From Stentor coeruleus (taxonomy: Eukaryota > Ciliophora > Heterotrichea > Heterotrichida > Stentoridae): a stretch of DNA of 64,000 bases. The notes beneath the pieces were generated by a model. That model made no database searches and was not told the origin of the DNA. It was given only the letters and a program-made list of their open reading frames with translations. The stretch is from the NCBI GenBank assembly GCA_001970955.1, contig MPUH01000003.1:1-64000 (forward strand). The letters run 5' to 3'. Each line of letters opens with the position of its first letter. The first letter of the stretch is position 1. Shown here one piece after another: positions 9,620 through 22,000 of this stretch. A program made the position numbers and the translations under genes.

Positions 9620-11500
9620 ATGTCACAAGAAGACCAAAAACATCTTATCACTCCTGCAGGAGAACTCATCCTACAAGATAAAAAAATCCAATGTCTAAGC
9701 AAAATTTTACTAGATGGAATCGCTGAAAAAATCCTCCATCTCGATTTAAGAAACAATGAAATCCAACACTTAGAAAACTCTGCCATCAGTAAACTTATAA
9801 ACCTACGAACACTTGACCTTAGAAACAACAGAATGGAACTTTTAACTGAAAAAGTTTCATGCCTTGTACATTTAAAAGTCCTTAAGCTTGACCATAATCT
9901 TTTGACCGCTTTACCTTTAGAAGTTTTTTCTCTTCCTCTTAGTGCACTTAGTATTGGTGATAACTCATTATTTGCAATCCCTAGTCAAATTTCCCAATTG
10001 CGAACTTTAGTTATGCTATCAATATCAGAAAATCAAATAAAAGAACTCCCAAGCGAGCTTGGGAACCTTGATCAATTAAAAGTTCTTCATATCCACGGGA
10101 ACCAATTCAAAGCTTTACCAACATCTTTTAGTTCTTTATTAAATCTAGAAGAATTAAGCTTAGAGTGGTTTAGATATACCTCGCCAGCATTAACAAAAAT
10201 CATTAAAGGCCATATTGGTTATCCAATCTTAAGTTTTTTACGTGAAATTTGTTATAAAAAGCTTCAGGATGATATAAAAACCTTAACATTATTAGAATTC
10301 CTCCAGCATTTCAGTGAAAGCGACTTTGATATAAACAAAGTTGATGCAAGAGAGAAAAGTTTAATACATACAGCAGTAACATGTGGAGATATTGGTGTAC
10401 TTTTAGGGCTTATTGATTCAGGATGTGATTTGGATTTAATTGATATTGATGGATGTAGTGCTTTAGCTCTAGCTTTAAAAGAAGATAACATTTTAGCAGC
10501 TAAAATACTTGTACAAGTAGGGGCAAGATTAGATATAGGTGGAGGGATTTATGGAAGTGTGTTAAATTTAGCTGTAATTAAATCAGAACCTTGGCTTGTG
10601 AGTACTTTACTTAAGTCAGGGATTGATATTAATGCTACAGATAGTGAAGGGAATTCATGTTTACATCATCTTATGGCTGTATTTAAAAGATATAAGCATA
10701 GGAATATGCTTATTGCTAATATGATTGTTGAAGCTGGGGCTGATAAGAATAAGGTTAATGGAGAAAATTGGGCTGCTGTTCATATAGCAGCTAGGAAAGG
10801 GCAAACTGCGGTTTTTCGGTGGATATTTTTGAAAAACAAGGAACTTAGGAAGAAAGGTCAAGAAACTTTTAATTTGAACCTACTTGGGGGAAGTCACTTT
10901 TGGAGCCCTTTGCATGTTGCTTCTCATTCGGGACATTATAAAACTGTTGAAACTTTAGTTGCTGCTGGAGCTGATGTTTATATTAGAAATGCTGATGGAA
11001 GAACACCTAGAGATACATCAAAAGGGGATTTAGCTATTTATAAACTCCTTAGTAGAGTTGAAAAAGAACATATGAGGATGATTATAAAAAGTCAGAAAAA
11101 ATATGTTCATCACAAAGACTCTGAAGATGGAGTTGAATTTGGATATAAAAACCTTTATGAAGCTTATCAGAATGGAAGGGCTGATTTGGTAGAGGAGATA
11201 TTGAGAGATGAAAAAAATGTTGCTTTAAGAGCTGATGCTGTATATTTGCTTGGGGTTATTAAACAAAGAAAAGCAGCAAAAGTACTTATGGTTACTGTAC
11301 AAAGTGATGAAGGTTTGATTAAAAGTGAAGCATTTTTAGCTTTGGAAGCTATTAAGGATTTAGAATATAAAGCTAATCGTTCACATATGTTTATTGGCCC
11401 TAAACTTCCAAGGTCTAGTCCTATGCAAATGTCTCTTCCGACTAATATTTCAGCGTATATTGAAGAAGAAACACGGATTGACACACTTTTATTAATGTAA
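9620..11500 (+). CDS. Leucine-rich repeat plus ankyrin repeat protein
   Basis: The product is 626 aa in one exon. Residues about 35-185 form LRRs ('LHLDLRNNEIQHLENSAISK', 'LRTLDLRNNRMELLTEKVSC', 'LKVLKLDHNLLTALPLEVFS', 'LVMLSISENQIKELPSELG', 'LKVLHIHGNQFKALP'). Residues about 235-465 hold ankyrin repeats ('EKSLIHTAVTCGDIGVLLGL', 'EGNSCLHHLMAVF', 'NWAAVHIAARKGQTAVFRW', 'FWSPLHVASHSGHYKTVETL', 'VYIRNADGRTPRDTSKGD'). Residues about 500-590 look HEAT-like. There is no kinase, GTPase or membrane segment, so it is a protein-interaction scaffold. The gene diverges from the LamG gene with only 22 bp between start codons, so both promoters must be minimal or overlap the coding regions. Confidence 0.88.
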   Translation: MSQEDQKHLITPAGELILQDKKIQCLSKILLDGIAEKILHLDLRNNEIQHLENSAISKLINLRTLDLRNNRMELLTEKVSCLVHLKVLKLDHNLLTALPLEVFSLPLSALSIGDNSLFAIPSQISQLRTLVMLSISENQIKELPSELGNLDQLKVLHIHGNQFKALPTSFSSLLNLEELSLEWFRYTSPALTKIIKGHIGYPILSFLREICYKKLQDDIKTLTLLEFLQHFSESDFDINKVDAREKSLIHTAVTCGDIGVLLGLIDSGCDLDLIDIDGCSALALALKEDNILAAKILVQVGARLDIGGGIYGSVLNLAVIKSEPWLVSTLLKSGIDINATDSEGNSCLHHLMAVFKRYKHRNMLIANMIVEAGADKNKVNGENWAAVHIAARKGQTAVFRWIFLKNKELRKKGQETFNLNLLGGSHFWSPLHVASHSGHYKTVETLVAAGADVYIRNADGRTPRDTSKGDLAIYKLLSRVEKEHMRMIIKSQKKYVHHKDSEDGVEFGYKNLYEAYQNGRADLVEEILRDEKNVALRADAVYLLGVIKQRKAAKVLMVTVQSDEGLIKSEAFLALEAIKDLEYKANRSHMFIGPKLPRSSPMQMSLPTNISAYIEEETRIDTLLLM

Positions 11501-11986
11501 TTTATTTAGATAAGCTTTATAATAGGAAAATATTAAAAGTTAGTTGATTATAGGATTTTTTAAGATTCGTTAGAAATTTTGATGGCTTATAGGAATATTT
11601 TAGTTTGAAATCATTTTATCTACATAATTTCCTCTTTACAAAGTAAATTCTTTACGAAACTTTATCATTAATATTATCTACTATATATTTTTTTTTACAA
11701 ATATCATAACTCATATATACTTCATAATCTATTCTTCAATTATTTATAACAAACTAATAATTTCCATCTCTACTCACACACAAAATAAAATCGTATCACA
11801 TACAAAATTAACTTCTATAAACCCAAAAAGCATAAAAATATTTTCCACAAAATAATTTCTCCTCACATTAAAATCCAGCACATAATCCATTTTACCACAA
11901 AAACATACTATTTATCTTAATATATCTTATATATCATTACTTAAACCCAATATTAAACTACAACATATCCATTTATATAAACAACC
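11501..11986. other. Spacer with a sharp base-skew switch
   Basis: No gene seen. The first ~120 bp after the plus-strand gene are G-containing and C-poor. From about 11,620 to the next plus-strand ATG the plus strand is C-containing and almost free of G. This is one of the clearest examples of the orientation-linked skew. Confidence 0.65.
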
Positions 11987-13981
11987 ATGAGTTCAGTGAA
12001 AACCTCCAAGCTTTACTTTAACGATCTCCTCGAACTTAACGTCAGATCCTCAATCCGCACATGGAAAAAAAAGTTGATTCTAGAAAAAATAGATGAAACC
12101 TCAGAACTTTCAGACGATATAATAATTCAGCCACCACGAACCCAAACATCAATTAAATACAACTCTCCACTTTTTATCGAAAACTACAGTCGCCGATCTG
12201 TATTTTTAAAAAACTTCCTCACAGTTTTATCAAAGCATCCAAAAGTATATACATACTTTACTTTAAGAGCTTTGAAATCAGATTTAATCTCTCATCGACA
12301 ACTAAAAAAAAAATCTAAACTATTTAGAAACATTCAAAAGCCTAATGAGCGGACATTAAATAGCATAAAAAAATATTCGCCTGATACATCTTTGAGCAGT
12401 GATGATGATGATAATTCAACAAAAATTGTAAATTCAGCATTAAGCATATCAAAATCAGCAAGAGGAGCAGTTTTACATGCAAAGACTTTTAATTTACTTA
12501 AAAAAAAGATAGAAATCCCTCAAGCTACTTCAAGTAGTGACTCATCGTCTATTTCGTTAAAAGGAACTGCTAATAATAAGTTTGGGATTTTAAGAAAAAG
12601 GGTAACACTTAAAAGTGCTGATCCAAAAATGAAAAAAGTATTCAATGCGATATCAGATGGTAAAGCAAAGATAAATTTAGAGGATTTTGTTAAATTTTTG
12701 AATCTGAGATACCCTGCTCAGATAAGTGAGACTATTGGTAAGTTTTTCAATTTTAAACAATGGTTGTATGCTGATTACTTGACTGAAATGAATAGGTTTA
12801 TTGCGGGTGGGGAGTTGAAACAGCTTCGATTTTGTTTTGATATATTTGACTTTGATAAAGATAAAAAAATTACTATAAAAGATGCTTATGCTGCAATGGA
12901 AATAAGAAAAGGTAATCACTACGATGACGATATTGTACTTATAATGGATATGTTTGAGTTGAAAAAAGAAGGAAAACTTAAATTAAATAAAGAATCCCGT
13001 ATTCTAAGAAGAAAAAGTACTTTTGGTTTAATTGGTGAACCATCACATAAAAAAGAAATACCAATTGAAAACACTGAAGAACTTAGTGAAGTTAATAATG
13101 GGATAACATTCAAAGAATTCTGTATGATAAAATTCCGCGGTAGGCCTCAAATCCTTCAAGACTTCCTATTATATGCTTGCAAATACAATTTCATGATTGA
13201 AAGGGGTATTATTGAGCGTAGCCCTTTACACTCTGCAAAAAACAGCGAAACTATCGTTATGGAAATGAATTTAAACCCTGAATTCTATGAAAAAATCAGT
13301 AAAAACGATAAATTCGAATACTACTGCGCTCTTGACGCTTCAATGCAACTATTTTCAAGACTCCAACTTGAAGACATACTAAAAAAGTTTAAGTTTCTTA
13401 TGGCTGAAGAAAAGTTCAAAATAAAAGTTATAACAAAAGACAGTATGATTGAAAAACTTGTAATTCATATATAGCCCAGATTATTAGGATATAAAAACGA
13501 TTATTTAGCTATAAGACTTTACCAAATATTTTCACAAAATAGGGATTTGAGCAAGTCTACTTTTTTGTTTAAAGTGAATTCCCTTTTAAGCAATACAACA
13601 CCTTTTACTATAAATAGATTTGCTTTTGATATTTATGATTCAAGAAATGATGGCAAATTAACAGTTGATGAAGTATATAAAATGTATGAAGCTTTACCGA
13701 TGTCATCTAAAGCATTTAAAGAATGTAATAATATTGTTGAAGTATATATACAGGCTATTTTTGAAAGATCAAGAGAAAAGCTTAATTCTATTGAGTTTCC
13801 CAGGTTTTCTGAACTAGTTGGGGTTTCTTGCTTGGGACAAGAATTTATCGAAATGCTCAATACACCTTTTGAAAATTGCTTTGAAAGGACTGCTAAAGCT
13901 TTTCAAACTGGGTTGCTATCTCCTGAAGATACTACTAAATTTTATGAAACTAAATCAAGCCTTTTGAGCATTACAGAATAA
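11987..13981 (+). CDS. EF-hand protein with long basic N-terminus (two exons)
   Basis: Exons 11987-13459 and 13475-13981 are joined across a 15-nt intron at 13460-13474; the retained intron reads TAG as its last codon. The product is 659 aa. Residues 1-210 are Lys/Ser-rich and probably disordered. A Ca-binding loop 'DFDKDKKITIKD' lies near residue 287, in the pair 'LRFCFDIFDFDKDKKITIKD' / 'DDDIVLIMDMFE'. A second EF pair lies in exon 2 ('FAFDIYDSRNDGKLTVDEV', loop D-S-R-N-D-G-K-L-T-V-D-E). The layout resembles large ciliate EF-hand regulators of cortical or ciliary Ca signalling, but no named family is recognised. Splicing joins 'MIEKL' to 'PRLLGYKNDYLAIRLYQIF', a continuous helical region between the EF pairs. 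Confidence 0.8.
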
Positions 13982-14209
13982 TTATTAATTATGCAATATA
14001 CATATCATATAATCATATATAAAAACTAACTATAAAATAATTTATCTCTCATAAAAAATCTCTACTTATCTTAAAAAATCACATAAAACTTCCTATAAAA
14101 CTTTAAATCTTCCCTTCACATCCATTCAACACTTTAAATAACTTTTCTATCAAAATACCCTTAAATCAACCTAATTTTCAATACCAACTTTCATCTTAAA
14201 TAATCTAAA

Positions 14210-15785
14210 ATGTCAGAGTCTCTTTTCATCAACAGTGTCTACAAAGCTAATCTAAACGACATTTACAAGCTCCTATCTTCAAATACCCTTGACATATACA
14301 AATGTCACGACTCAAGAGGCATGAATGCTCTCCACATAGCAAGTTTAAACGGCAACTTATCAGTAATAAAATTTCTCCTAGCATATTCCAAAAAAGCATA
14401 CAAATCTTCAGAACTTCTAATCAAATGGGCGAATGAAAAAAGCGAAGAAGGCTTCACCCCTGCTCATTTTGCCGCATTTCGAGGTCATACTGTATTTTTT
14501 TATATAGGAAATTCTTAAAGAACTTCTTAGCATTGGAGCTGATTCAAACGCAAAAAACCATCAAGGACTTACTTTAATGCATGTTGCTGCCCAAGGGGAT
14601 CAATCATTAGTATTAGTATATTTGAAAACTATAGGTTTAAATCCTTGCTCTTTAGATAACAAAAACTCTTTACCTATACATTGGGCTGCATATATGGGTT
14701 GTGAGACTTCAGCAGCAATACTTTTAGCTTGGGGTTGTAATACAAGTATACAAGATGAAGATGGACATACACCTTTACATTTAGCGACAATGGCTGGGAA
14801 TTCTAGAATAGTTAGAAACTTATTGATTAAAGGTGCGGATAGAGGGATTAAGGTAAATAAAATATAGGATAAAAAAGGAGAATCACCTTTAGATATTGCT
14901 TTAAGGGAAAATCATAAAAATCTTATTCATTTACTTAAAGAAGTTAGGCTTATTGATGAATGTTGCCTTAGACCTCCATTAAGAAAACCTAAACCAAGTT
15001 ATTTATCCCTTATAAGCTTTATTGTGTTTTTTTGTGGAGGGACTGCAATTAATCTTGTATTAAGGACAAATACTGAACATTATACTACTTATGTTTATGG
15101 CGTTTTAATATTCATTGCAGATTTCTTTTTTATATTCCTTGTTAATAAAGATCCTGGGTATTTAAAACCAAAACCTGGTCAAGATCTTATGAAACTTTAT
15201 GTTAATTATGATTCATATTTAGTATGTCCTGATTGTGAAGTTTATCGTCCTGCTAGGTCACGTCATTGTCAAAGCTGTGATAAATGTGTTGAAAAATTCG
15301 ATCATCATTGCCCATGGGTTAATAATTGTATAGGAGCAAAGAATCTTGGGTTTTTTTTTACTTTTATTAACTTTGTATGGTTTTCACTTCTTAGTACAAT
15401 TGCTTTAAATGTTTATGCCCTTAGTGCAAAACAGAAAACTAATTTGATATATATTCCTTATGAAGCTGATATGGCAATATCGATATTGTTTATTATTATA
15501 GCTTTTACTTTTGCAATCCCTGTTAGTTTTCTTATAACAGTTCATTATAAGAACTTTTTCAGTAATAGGACAACAAATGAGAGATTTGGTAAAAGTGGTC
15601 CTGAGATGAAGAATACTGTTTCTACTGTGAGTTTTGACTCTTCACGTAAAGGGTGTTTTAGTAACTTTTTAGATATGTGCTGCAATATGACTAAACATGA
15701 TAGGATAAATGAAGAAAAACCATCAAGTCCAAGTGTAGATTCGAAATATTATGAAATTATAGAAAAACTCAACTCAGATGACTAG
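14210..15785 (+). CDS. Ankyrin-repeat DHHC palmitoyltransferase (HIP14/Akr1 type)
   Basis: Exons 14210-14491, 14508-14852 and 14868-15785 are joined over a 16-nt intron (14492-14507) and a 15-nt intron (14853-14867), giving 514 aa. Residues about 5-235 are ankyrin repeats; splicing restores 'FRGHTEILKELLSIGAD' and 'KDKKGESPLDIAL'. Transmembrane helices follow, then the DHHC Cys-rich domain ('CPDCEVYRPARSRHCQSC', 'FDHHCPWVNNCIGAKN'), two more helices and a TTNE motif (the TTxE of the family). The DHHC Cys takes palmitate from palmitoyl-CoA and passes it to Cys residues of substrate proteins, on Golgi or other endomembranes; the ankyrin part recruits substrates. All key residues are present. 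Confidence 0.95.
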
Positions 15786-16092
15786 CCCAAGAATCCTTTC
15801 TATATAAAATACTATAATTTAGTAACTTTCAATTATCTTTTATTAAAATACTAAAGATCATTGGTTTTTTTTTTGAGATTTGATAGCCAAGTTTGATAGC
15901 TTGGTGAAGGTCAGGAAATAAGATGTGAAGGTTTTTGAACTTTATCCTACGAACCTTTCAGCATCTGGTTCTCTATGTGCATTAGAAATATTTCTGAAAA
16001 GTGGGATTTTCCAAGAAAGGTGCCCATCTTCAATTTTTTACAGACTTAATGCTAATTAAATTGAAGAAGATGAAATTTGTTTACTATTAATC
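15786..16092. other. Spacer between converging genes
   Basis: The spacer separates the 3' ends of the DHHC gene and the dynein gene. It contains a direct repeat of TTGATAGC and a small inverted repeat (CCAAG, 8-nt loop, CTTGG) near 15,890, plus a possible degraded coding fragment described separately. Confidence 0.5.
15851..16038 (-). pseudogene. Possible degraded coding fragment
   Basis: The minus strand reads 'KIEDGHLSWKIPLFRNIS' then 'NAHREPDAERF' and a stop. A second frame continues 'DKVQKPSHLIS', TGA, 'PSPSYQTWLSNLKKK'. The composition is protein-like (Trp, Pro and His not expected from AT-rich spacer), and the codons are ordinary. No family is recognised and there is no start. It could be a gene remnant, or part of a real 3' UTR with coincidental coding look. 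Confidence 0.3.
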
Positions 16093-19000
16093 TTAATCAT
16101 TAAGCTGAGTAAGAAGTGCAACTCCACGTTTAATCCAATGGCTTTCAGGCAACGAAGAATTCAATTTCATATACATGACAAAATTTGTCGAATGTCCAGT
16201 TGTACTTAATTCACCCCTTCTATCACTAGTCTTATAAACAGGGCATTCATAATGTGGAAATTCTTCAACATCTTTTGATGGTTTTAACCATATAGCAGGG
16301 CATTGTGTATAAAGAACTTTTGGCCTTGATTCAGCTAATTGATAAAGTTTTTTACTCCATCTCGCTCCTTCAAGAAACAATCCTTTAACAATAACTCCAT
16401 CATCAGGTCTTTTATTGCTATTTGTCACTTCGAAATTGAATTTAATTAAGTCTATAGGAATCTTATATTTTCTTGAATAATTTTGTAATGTGCCGGTTAG
16501 GAAAGATTGAGTAAAAAAGAAGCGAGATATTTCAAAAGTTTCAGGCTGGCCGTTAGCTAGCCAGTTTTTAAAGAACTCAAGTCGTTGTTTTAAATCTGTA
16601 ATATAGCTTCCTAAAGGTTTTAATGATGGGTAACTAACATCTTTCCATACTTTAGGAACTTTGCCATCAAACAACATTTTCATAGTTGACTCCAACAAAC
16701 TGCTCATAACAATTTGCCCAGATAACCCTTTAATCAAATCCGTCAATACATTCTTAATACATCTTGTCAAAGTATTAAATCTAATAATCTCCTGTGTAAG
16801 CACAGTATTCATACTTTCCTTATATGAAGGGGGGAAATTCTTCTGTGCTAAATCCTCATCAAACTGCATAGGTGGGTCAGCGAGTATATTTTCTGCAATT
16901 TTCTTAACAACATTTTCCAATGAAGACGACTCACCTTCATTAGAATCCCTAGACTGTGTAAGTAAAAGTGAATTAAAAAGTGCTTCAGCTTCATTTTGAT
17001 TCTTAGTAATATCAGCATTAGGATGAAAACCATATATAGCTGGAGGTATTATCCCTGGTATCTGTTCAATATGAATAATATAACTATTATGATCTCCAGT
17101 AGGTGGGACAAAAAACTCATCTAATAAAGAAAATCTATATGAGTCTTTAAATATATCTTCTGTATAATAATCTTCTAATAATGTCAATATTAATCTTCTA
17201 TCTTTATCATCTGTAACTCGACCTCCAAAATTACATTCTCCAGCTAAATATTTTAGTGCTTCAAATGGAACTTTTTTCGGAGATTCATCAAGATAATTTC
17301 TTAGTTGTTGGACTGATATTCTCAGGTCGCTTTCTGAGAAATCATAAGGGATATTCCAACCTAAAGCTCCATACAAACGACGTTCTTGGGTTACAGCATT
17401 GAAAAAACACAGACCGTATAACAATTTTTTCCACTCTTTATCTTTTTTACACCCATTAAAATTNCACTCTTTATCTTTTTTACACCCATTAAAATTCTTA
17501 CTCTCAGCAATAAAATCTTTAGTAAACGAGCCTAAAAGATTAGATTTTAGACCTTTTGGAGGTTCATTAGTCATTTTAATCCCATTTTGCAATAAAGTTA
17601 CAGGGAATCTTGGGGATGGGTATGAAGTCAANTCTTACTCTCAGCAATAAAATCTTTAGTAAACGAGCCTAAAAGATTAGATTTTAGACCTTTTGGGGGT
17701 TCATTAGTCATTTTTATCCCATTTTGCAATAAAGTTACAGGGAATCTTGGGGATGGGTATGAAGTCAGCCAAAGTCTGAAATCTTTAGCTGGAGCTTTTG
17801 CTTCAGGGGATATATTTTGTACTATTTGTTCAAGTCTTGGCATCCAACTTTCAGCTAAATGACAATTCATTAAAAGTACCCAATCACCAGATTCTAAAGA
17901 TCTATATATTATCTCCTCAGCATGATCTCCTTGACCTTGACCTAAAGATAATGGTAAAAGTTTTTTTTGCCTTGTATCTGCATATTTACTCAAAGCTCTT
18001 AATGGATCAGATCCTGGGCTTAAAATAAATATCAAAGGAGAGTTTCTATATGAGTCATTCCATATATCTTTAAGTTTTAATGGATTACTTTGAATAAACT
18101 CTTTTCCAAGTTGTTCTGAGACAAATTCTTGTATTGCGCTTATTAAGGCATCTTGTCTAAAGCATCTTAGGACTAGAAGTTTTTGGAATTTATTCAGTTT
18201 CACATTCCAGATCCCTGGAAATTTAGCTTCAAAAGGACGAGGATGATCAAAAATCTCTTTCCACTCAACGACTCTATCTTTGAAATCTATATTAAACCCT
18301 GTAAAAGTACTTAATTTACTCATTCTACATATTTCAGCCCATGATTTTTCAAGCACCCAAGTTGCAGATGGACCTGGAGGAAGTTTTTCATCAAGACCAG
18401 TTCCCCCTGTGATTAAAAATCTTAACTCAGAATTATCGAGTTCTTTTCTATATTCCATGAATTTCAATGTAAGATTAAATGAAAACAATACCCTATCTTT
18501 CTCAAATAACGACCTGGAAATGTTATTATACAAAAGCCTAGTAAAAGTCTTTTGTAGTACTTCAAGTCTAGCAACAAGGTCTTCAGATTTCTCAGTATCC
18601 CTAATAGCTTTAAGATACATGTTATTAAAAAGATCTAAAGAATACTGATACATAGGGTCAATATTCCCTAAATCCGTTATACAAAAAAACAACCTAGCCA
18701 TACAGTCACTAAAAGGTTTATATTGTGTTCTAGTTTCTTCAATTTTTATCTCAGTTTCTTTAGCACTTTCTTGCTCAAGTTCAATTTGATTACTCACAAT
18801 TTTCGATTGTGATAAAACATTTATAGCCTCATCATCATCAAGAATATTCCCACTAGATGTGCTCATTATGTGTAAAATTTTTTCTTGTATATTTTTAAGT
18901 TTTTTCTGATTCTCAGCAAATTGTATTATAAGTTTTTCTCTAGTCTTTGCAAGTTCAGGTTGTTCTTCAGCAACTACTGTTACTAACAATTGATCAGCAA

Positions 19001-22000
19001 GTCCTTCTTGAGTGATCATAAAATTTATAAGCGCAACTTTTGTTGATAATTCTGGTAAATAATGTGGGTTTCTAAGTCTTGTTGTTATATAAAACCTGAA
19101 ATCTTTGTTATATTCTATATTAAGGTCTCCAAGTTTTAAAATGTTTTTGACAATTTGTTTAAGAAGTAAAGGCTCTAAGCTTGGGTCAAGTTCTTCTCCA
19201 ACATTTTCTAAAAGAACAGGATAGCCGAAAGTGATTTTGTTTTCAAGAAGTCTTAAGAAGTTATCATCAGAAAGTTTGAGGATTAGAAGTTTTTCTTCTT
19301 TATTTTCCATTTTTTTAATCCATTTATTTGCTTGGGACTCAGGGTCGATAAGCAGAGGCCAACGACTGGATTTTGACATAATTACAGCGTTTTCTATAGA
19401 AAATGAATCCCGAGGTAGACCATCGATATTCCATGATCTGATAATTACAGGGTTGCCGATACAGTTTTGTAGAGAAAAAATATCACTTGATGGGATCTCA
19501 CGTTGTTTACAGTCCTGCGCCCATTTTTCTACAATAAAAGAACGGTAACTTGCTGTAAATGGACCAAGGTATGCGATAGTCCCTGATGCTATTAGAGTAT
19601 CTCCTGTAATAGTTATAAAATCTTTTCCTAAACGTTCAGCATGCTCAATCCAAGCAACTTTTTCTCCACCAAGACTTTCTATAAGCTTCTGTGCTCGTTC
19701 CAAACGTTTTTTGCAGTCTTCAACTTCTTTTTCTAGTTTATCTTTTTTAGCTGATGTGATATCCAAGTCATTTTGCAACTCAGCCACTTTACTTTGTACC
19801 ACTTTTAGTTCATTTTCTTTGATTTCTAGGTTTTTCATGTATTTGTTATACTCTTCTTCTGCACCTTGTTGTGCTTTTAGTTTAGGTTGAACTTCAAGAT
19901 TCACATGATAATATTTTTCCATAGCGCATACCCATGCACAAAGTCCAGCAGCAGGTGTTGAAACATTATTCCTAATATAATCTTTATCAAAATCAGGATT
20001 CTGAATAAATTTCTGCAGTTGTTTTATTTGTTTTTCAGTAATATTATCTTTATCAAACTCAATAAGTTCCTGTAAAAAGCTTGGTTTACTCAAAAATTTC
20101 AAAGATGCATCCCACCATTGTGGTTCCATTTTCATAGTATTTGGGTTTTGTTTTCTTTGTGGCTCAACGCTAAACAATATACACACAGCTTCCATAATGT
20201 CTCTAATTTGCTGTGGTGGACTAAGCATTTTTTTTATTGTACTTATATCATCTTTATCTATAACAGCTAAAGCTTTACATGCCTCTTCTAGCATAGGCAT
20301 ACAAAGTGCTAATGATTGATCACATTCTTTTTTAATAGCTTCAGCTTTATCTGCAGCCCTTCTAGCAATAATTTCTTCTTCTTTAACTGATTCTTCAATC
20401 ACTTGAGCTTCTTTTTTATTCTGTTCTACAATAAGGAATTTCTGTTCAGTTTCTTTTTTCGCATCAATAAGTTTAGGTTGAAGTAAAGTTAATGACTGTC
20501 TCATAGTTTCAACAGAAGACTCAGTTTTTATAAGTTTTTCATAACCAATTTCAAATTTATTTTTCTCCTGAAGGATATCTTTACGTTTTTCTGATAATAA
20601 ACTTTGATAAGTTTTAATAAGTTCTAAATATGAAGTTGGTGTAACGTAATAATGTCTTTTTAATTGTAAAAGCATTTTTTGTGACCATTTTATTGTATCA
20701 GCATGAAACTCTTGGCACATTTCTACACATTGGGTTTTGATTTTTTCATCAATTTCCATGTTTGACAAATATGTTGCAGCAACAGATACTAAAGCATTTT
20801 GTGGCCAAGCTGTGAACCAATCTATAGTACAACAGTTTACTAAAGATGGGAACATACGTAAGCGGGTTCTAAATGCTTCACCTATAGGTGAAAAACATAA
20901 AACTATATGTAAAGTTTTTTTACAACGTTCAACAAAATATGTGTATAGTTTTTGAAGTGAACTATCTGCTGAGTTACCTTCGTTTTTAGCAGCTGATCTG
21001 ACCATTTCAACTAATTCCACTTTATCTTCATGAGCAAAAAGATTAGGAACTTCCCCAGTGTTTAATAAAGTGTTTATATCTTCTAAAAAACTTTTATCTT
21101 TAATATGTGAATCTGTTAATAGGAAAACTGTTTGTTCACCTAGTCCTCCAGCTTTTTTTAATAAAGTTTTCAAGTCTTCATGCCATTCATTTTTCCCATA
21201 TATTTTTGTAAGTTCGACTTGAAAAACATTGAATTCTGCCATACTTGCAGCTAATCGGGTTAACGATTGCCTACCTGATCCTCCAACACCAACTAATAAA
21301 GCATGTCCACCAGCTTGATTTAATATCCTTGAAATTCTACACAAATGGTCAATAGCAAAAGAAAACATAACTAAATCCATAGGTTTATTTGTTGATATAT
21401 TATAATCCTCTAAAGCAGACTCACAATTTTTTTGCATTTTAGCGAAATCTGTCATTTCTACATATCTTTTAGCACTTCCTATTGGATTTAAAATATACCC
21501 AAAAAGTAATCCTCTGATTTCAGCCATAGTTTCAACTTTACCATTTTTATCGAAGTCTAAATGATTGAAAATTGTGTCAAAATTCATACCGAATATCCTT
21601 TTTGTTATATCCCTTATATGGTTTAAAAGCCATAATTGATCAGTTTCATCAATAAGTCTATCACCAAAAACCCTAAAAATTTCATGAACCCATAACCTGA
21701 CAACTTGATCTGTTTCAGTTAAAGTTGTAGAATCAGACATACAAATACCTAAAATCACTTTAGAAAAATCCCTAAGGTTAAAAGTGTAATGAGATTTTAA
21801 AGGTGTTGGTAAAAGTTTTTCCATTGCGGTTTTGTATATGTCTCTACTGGCTTGGACTATTTTATTCTCGACCTTACCAACATTTTCGCTGAACTTATTT
21901 TTAGCGAAAAACCAATGTAAAATACTACTGAAAATCCTTAATAAAGTGTCATCTTCAAAATCAGTTAAAGATATCATAGATAAATGTCTCATAAACCGTG

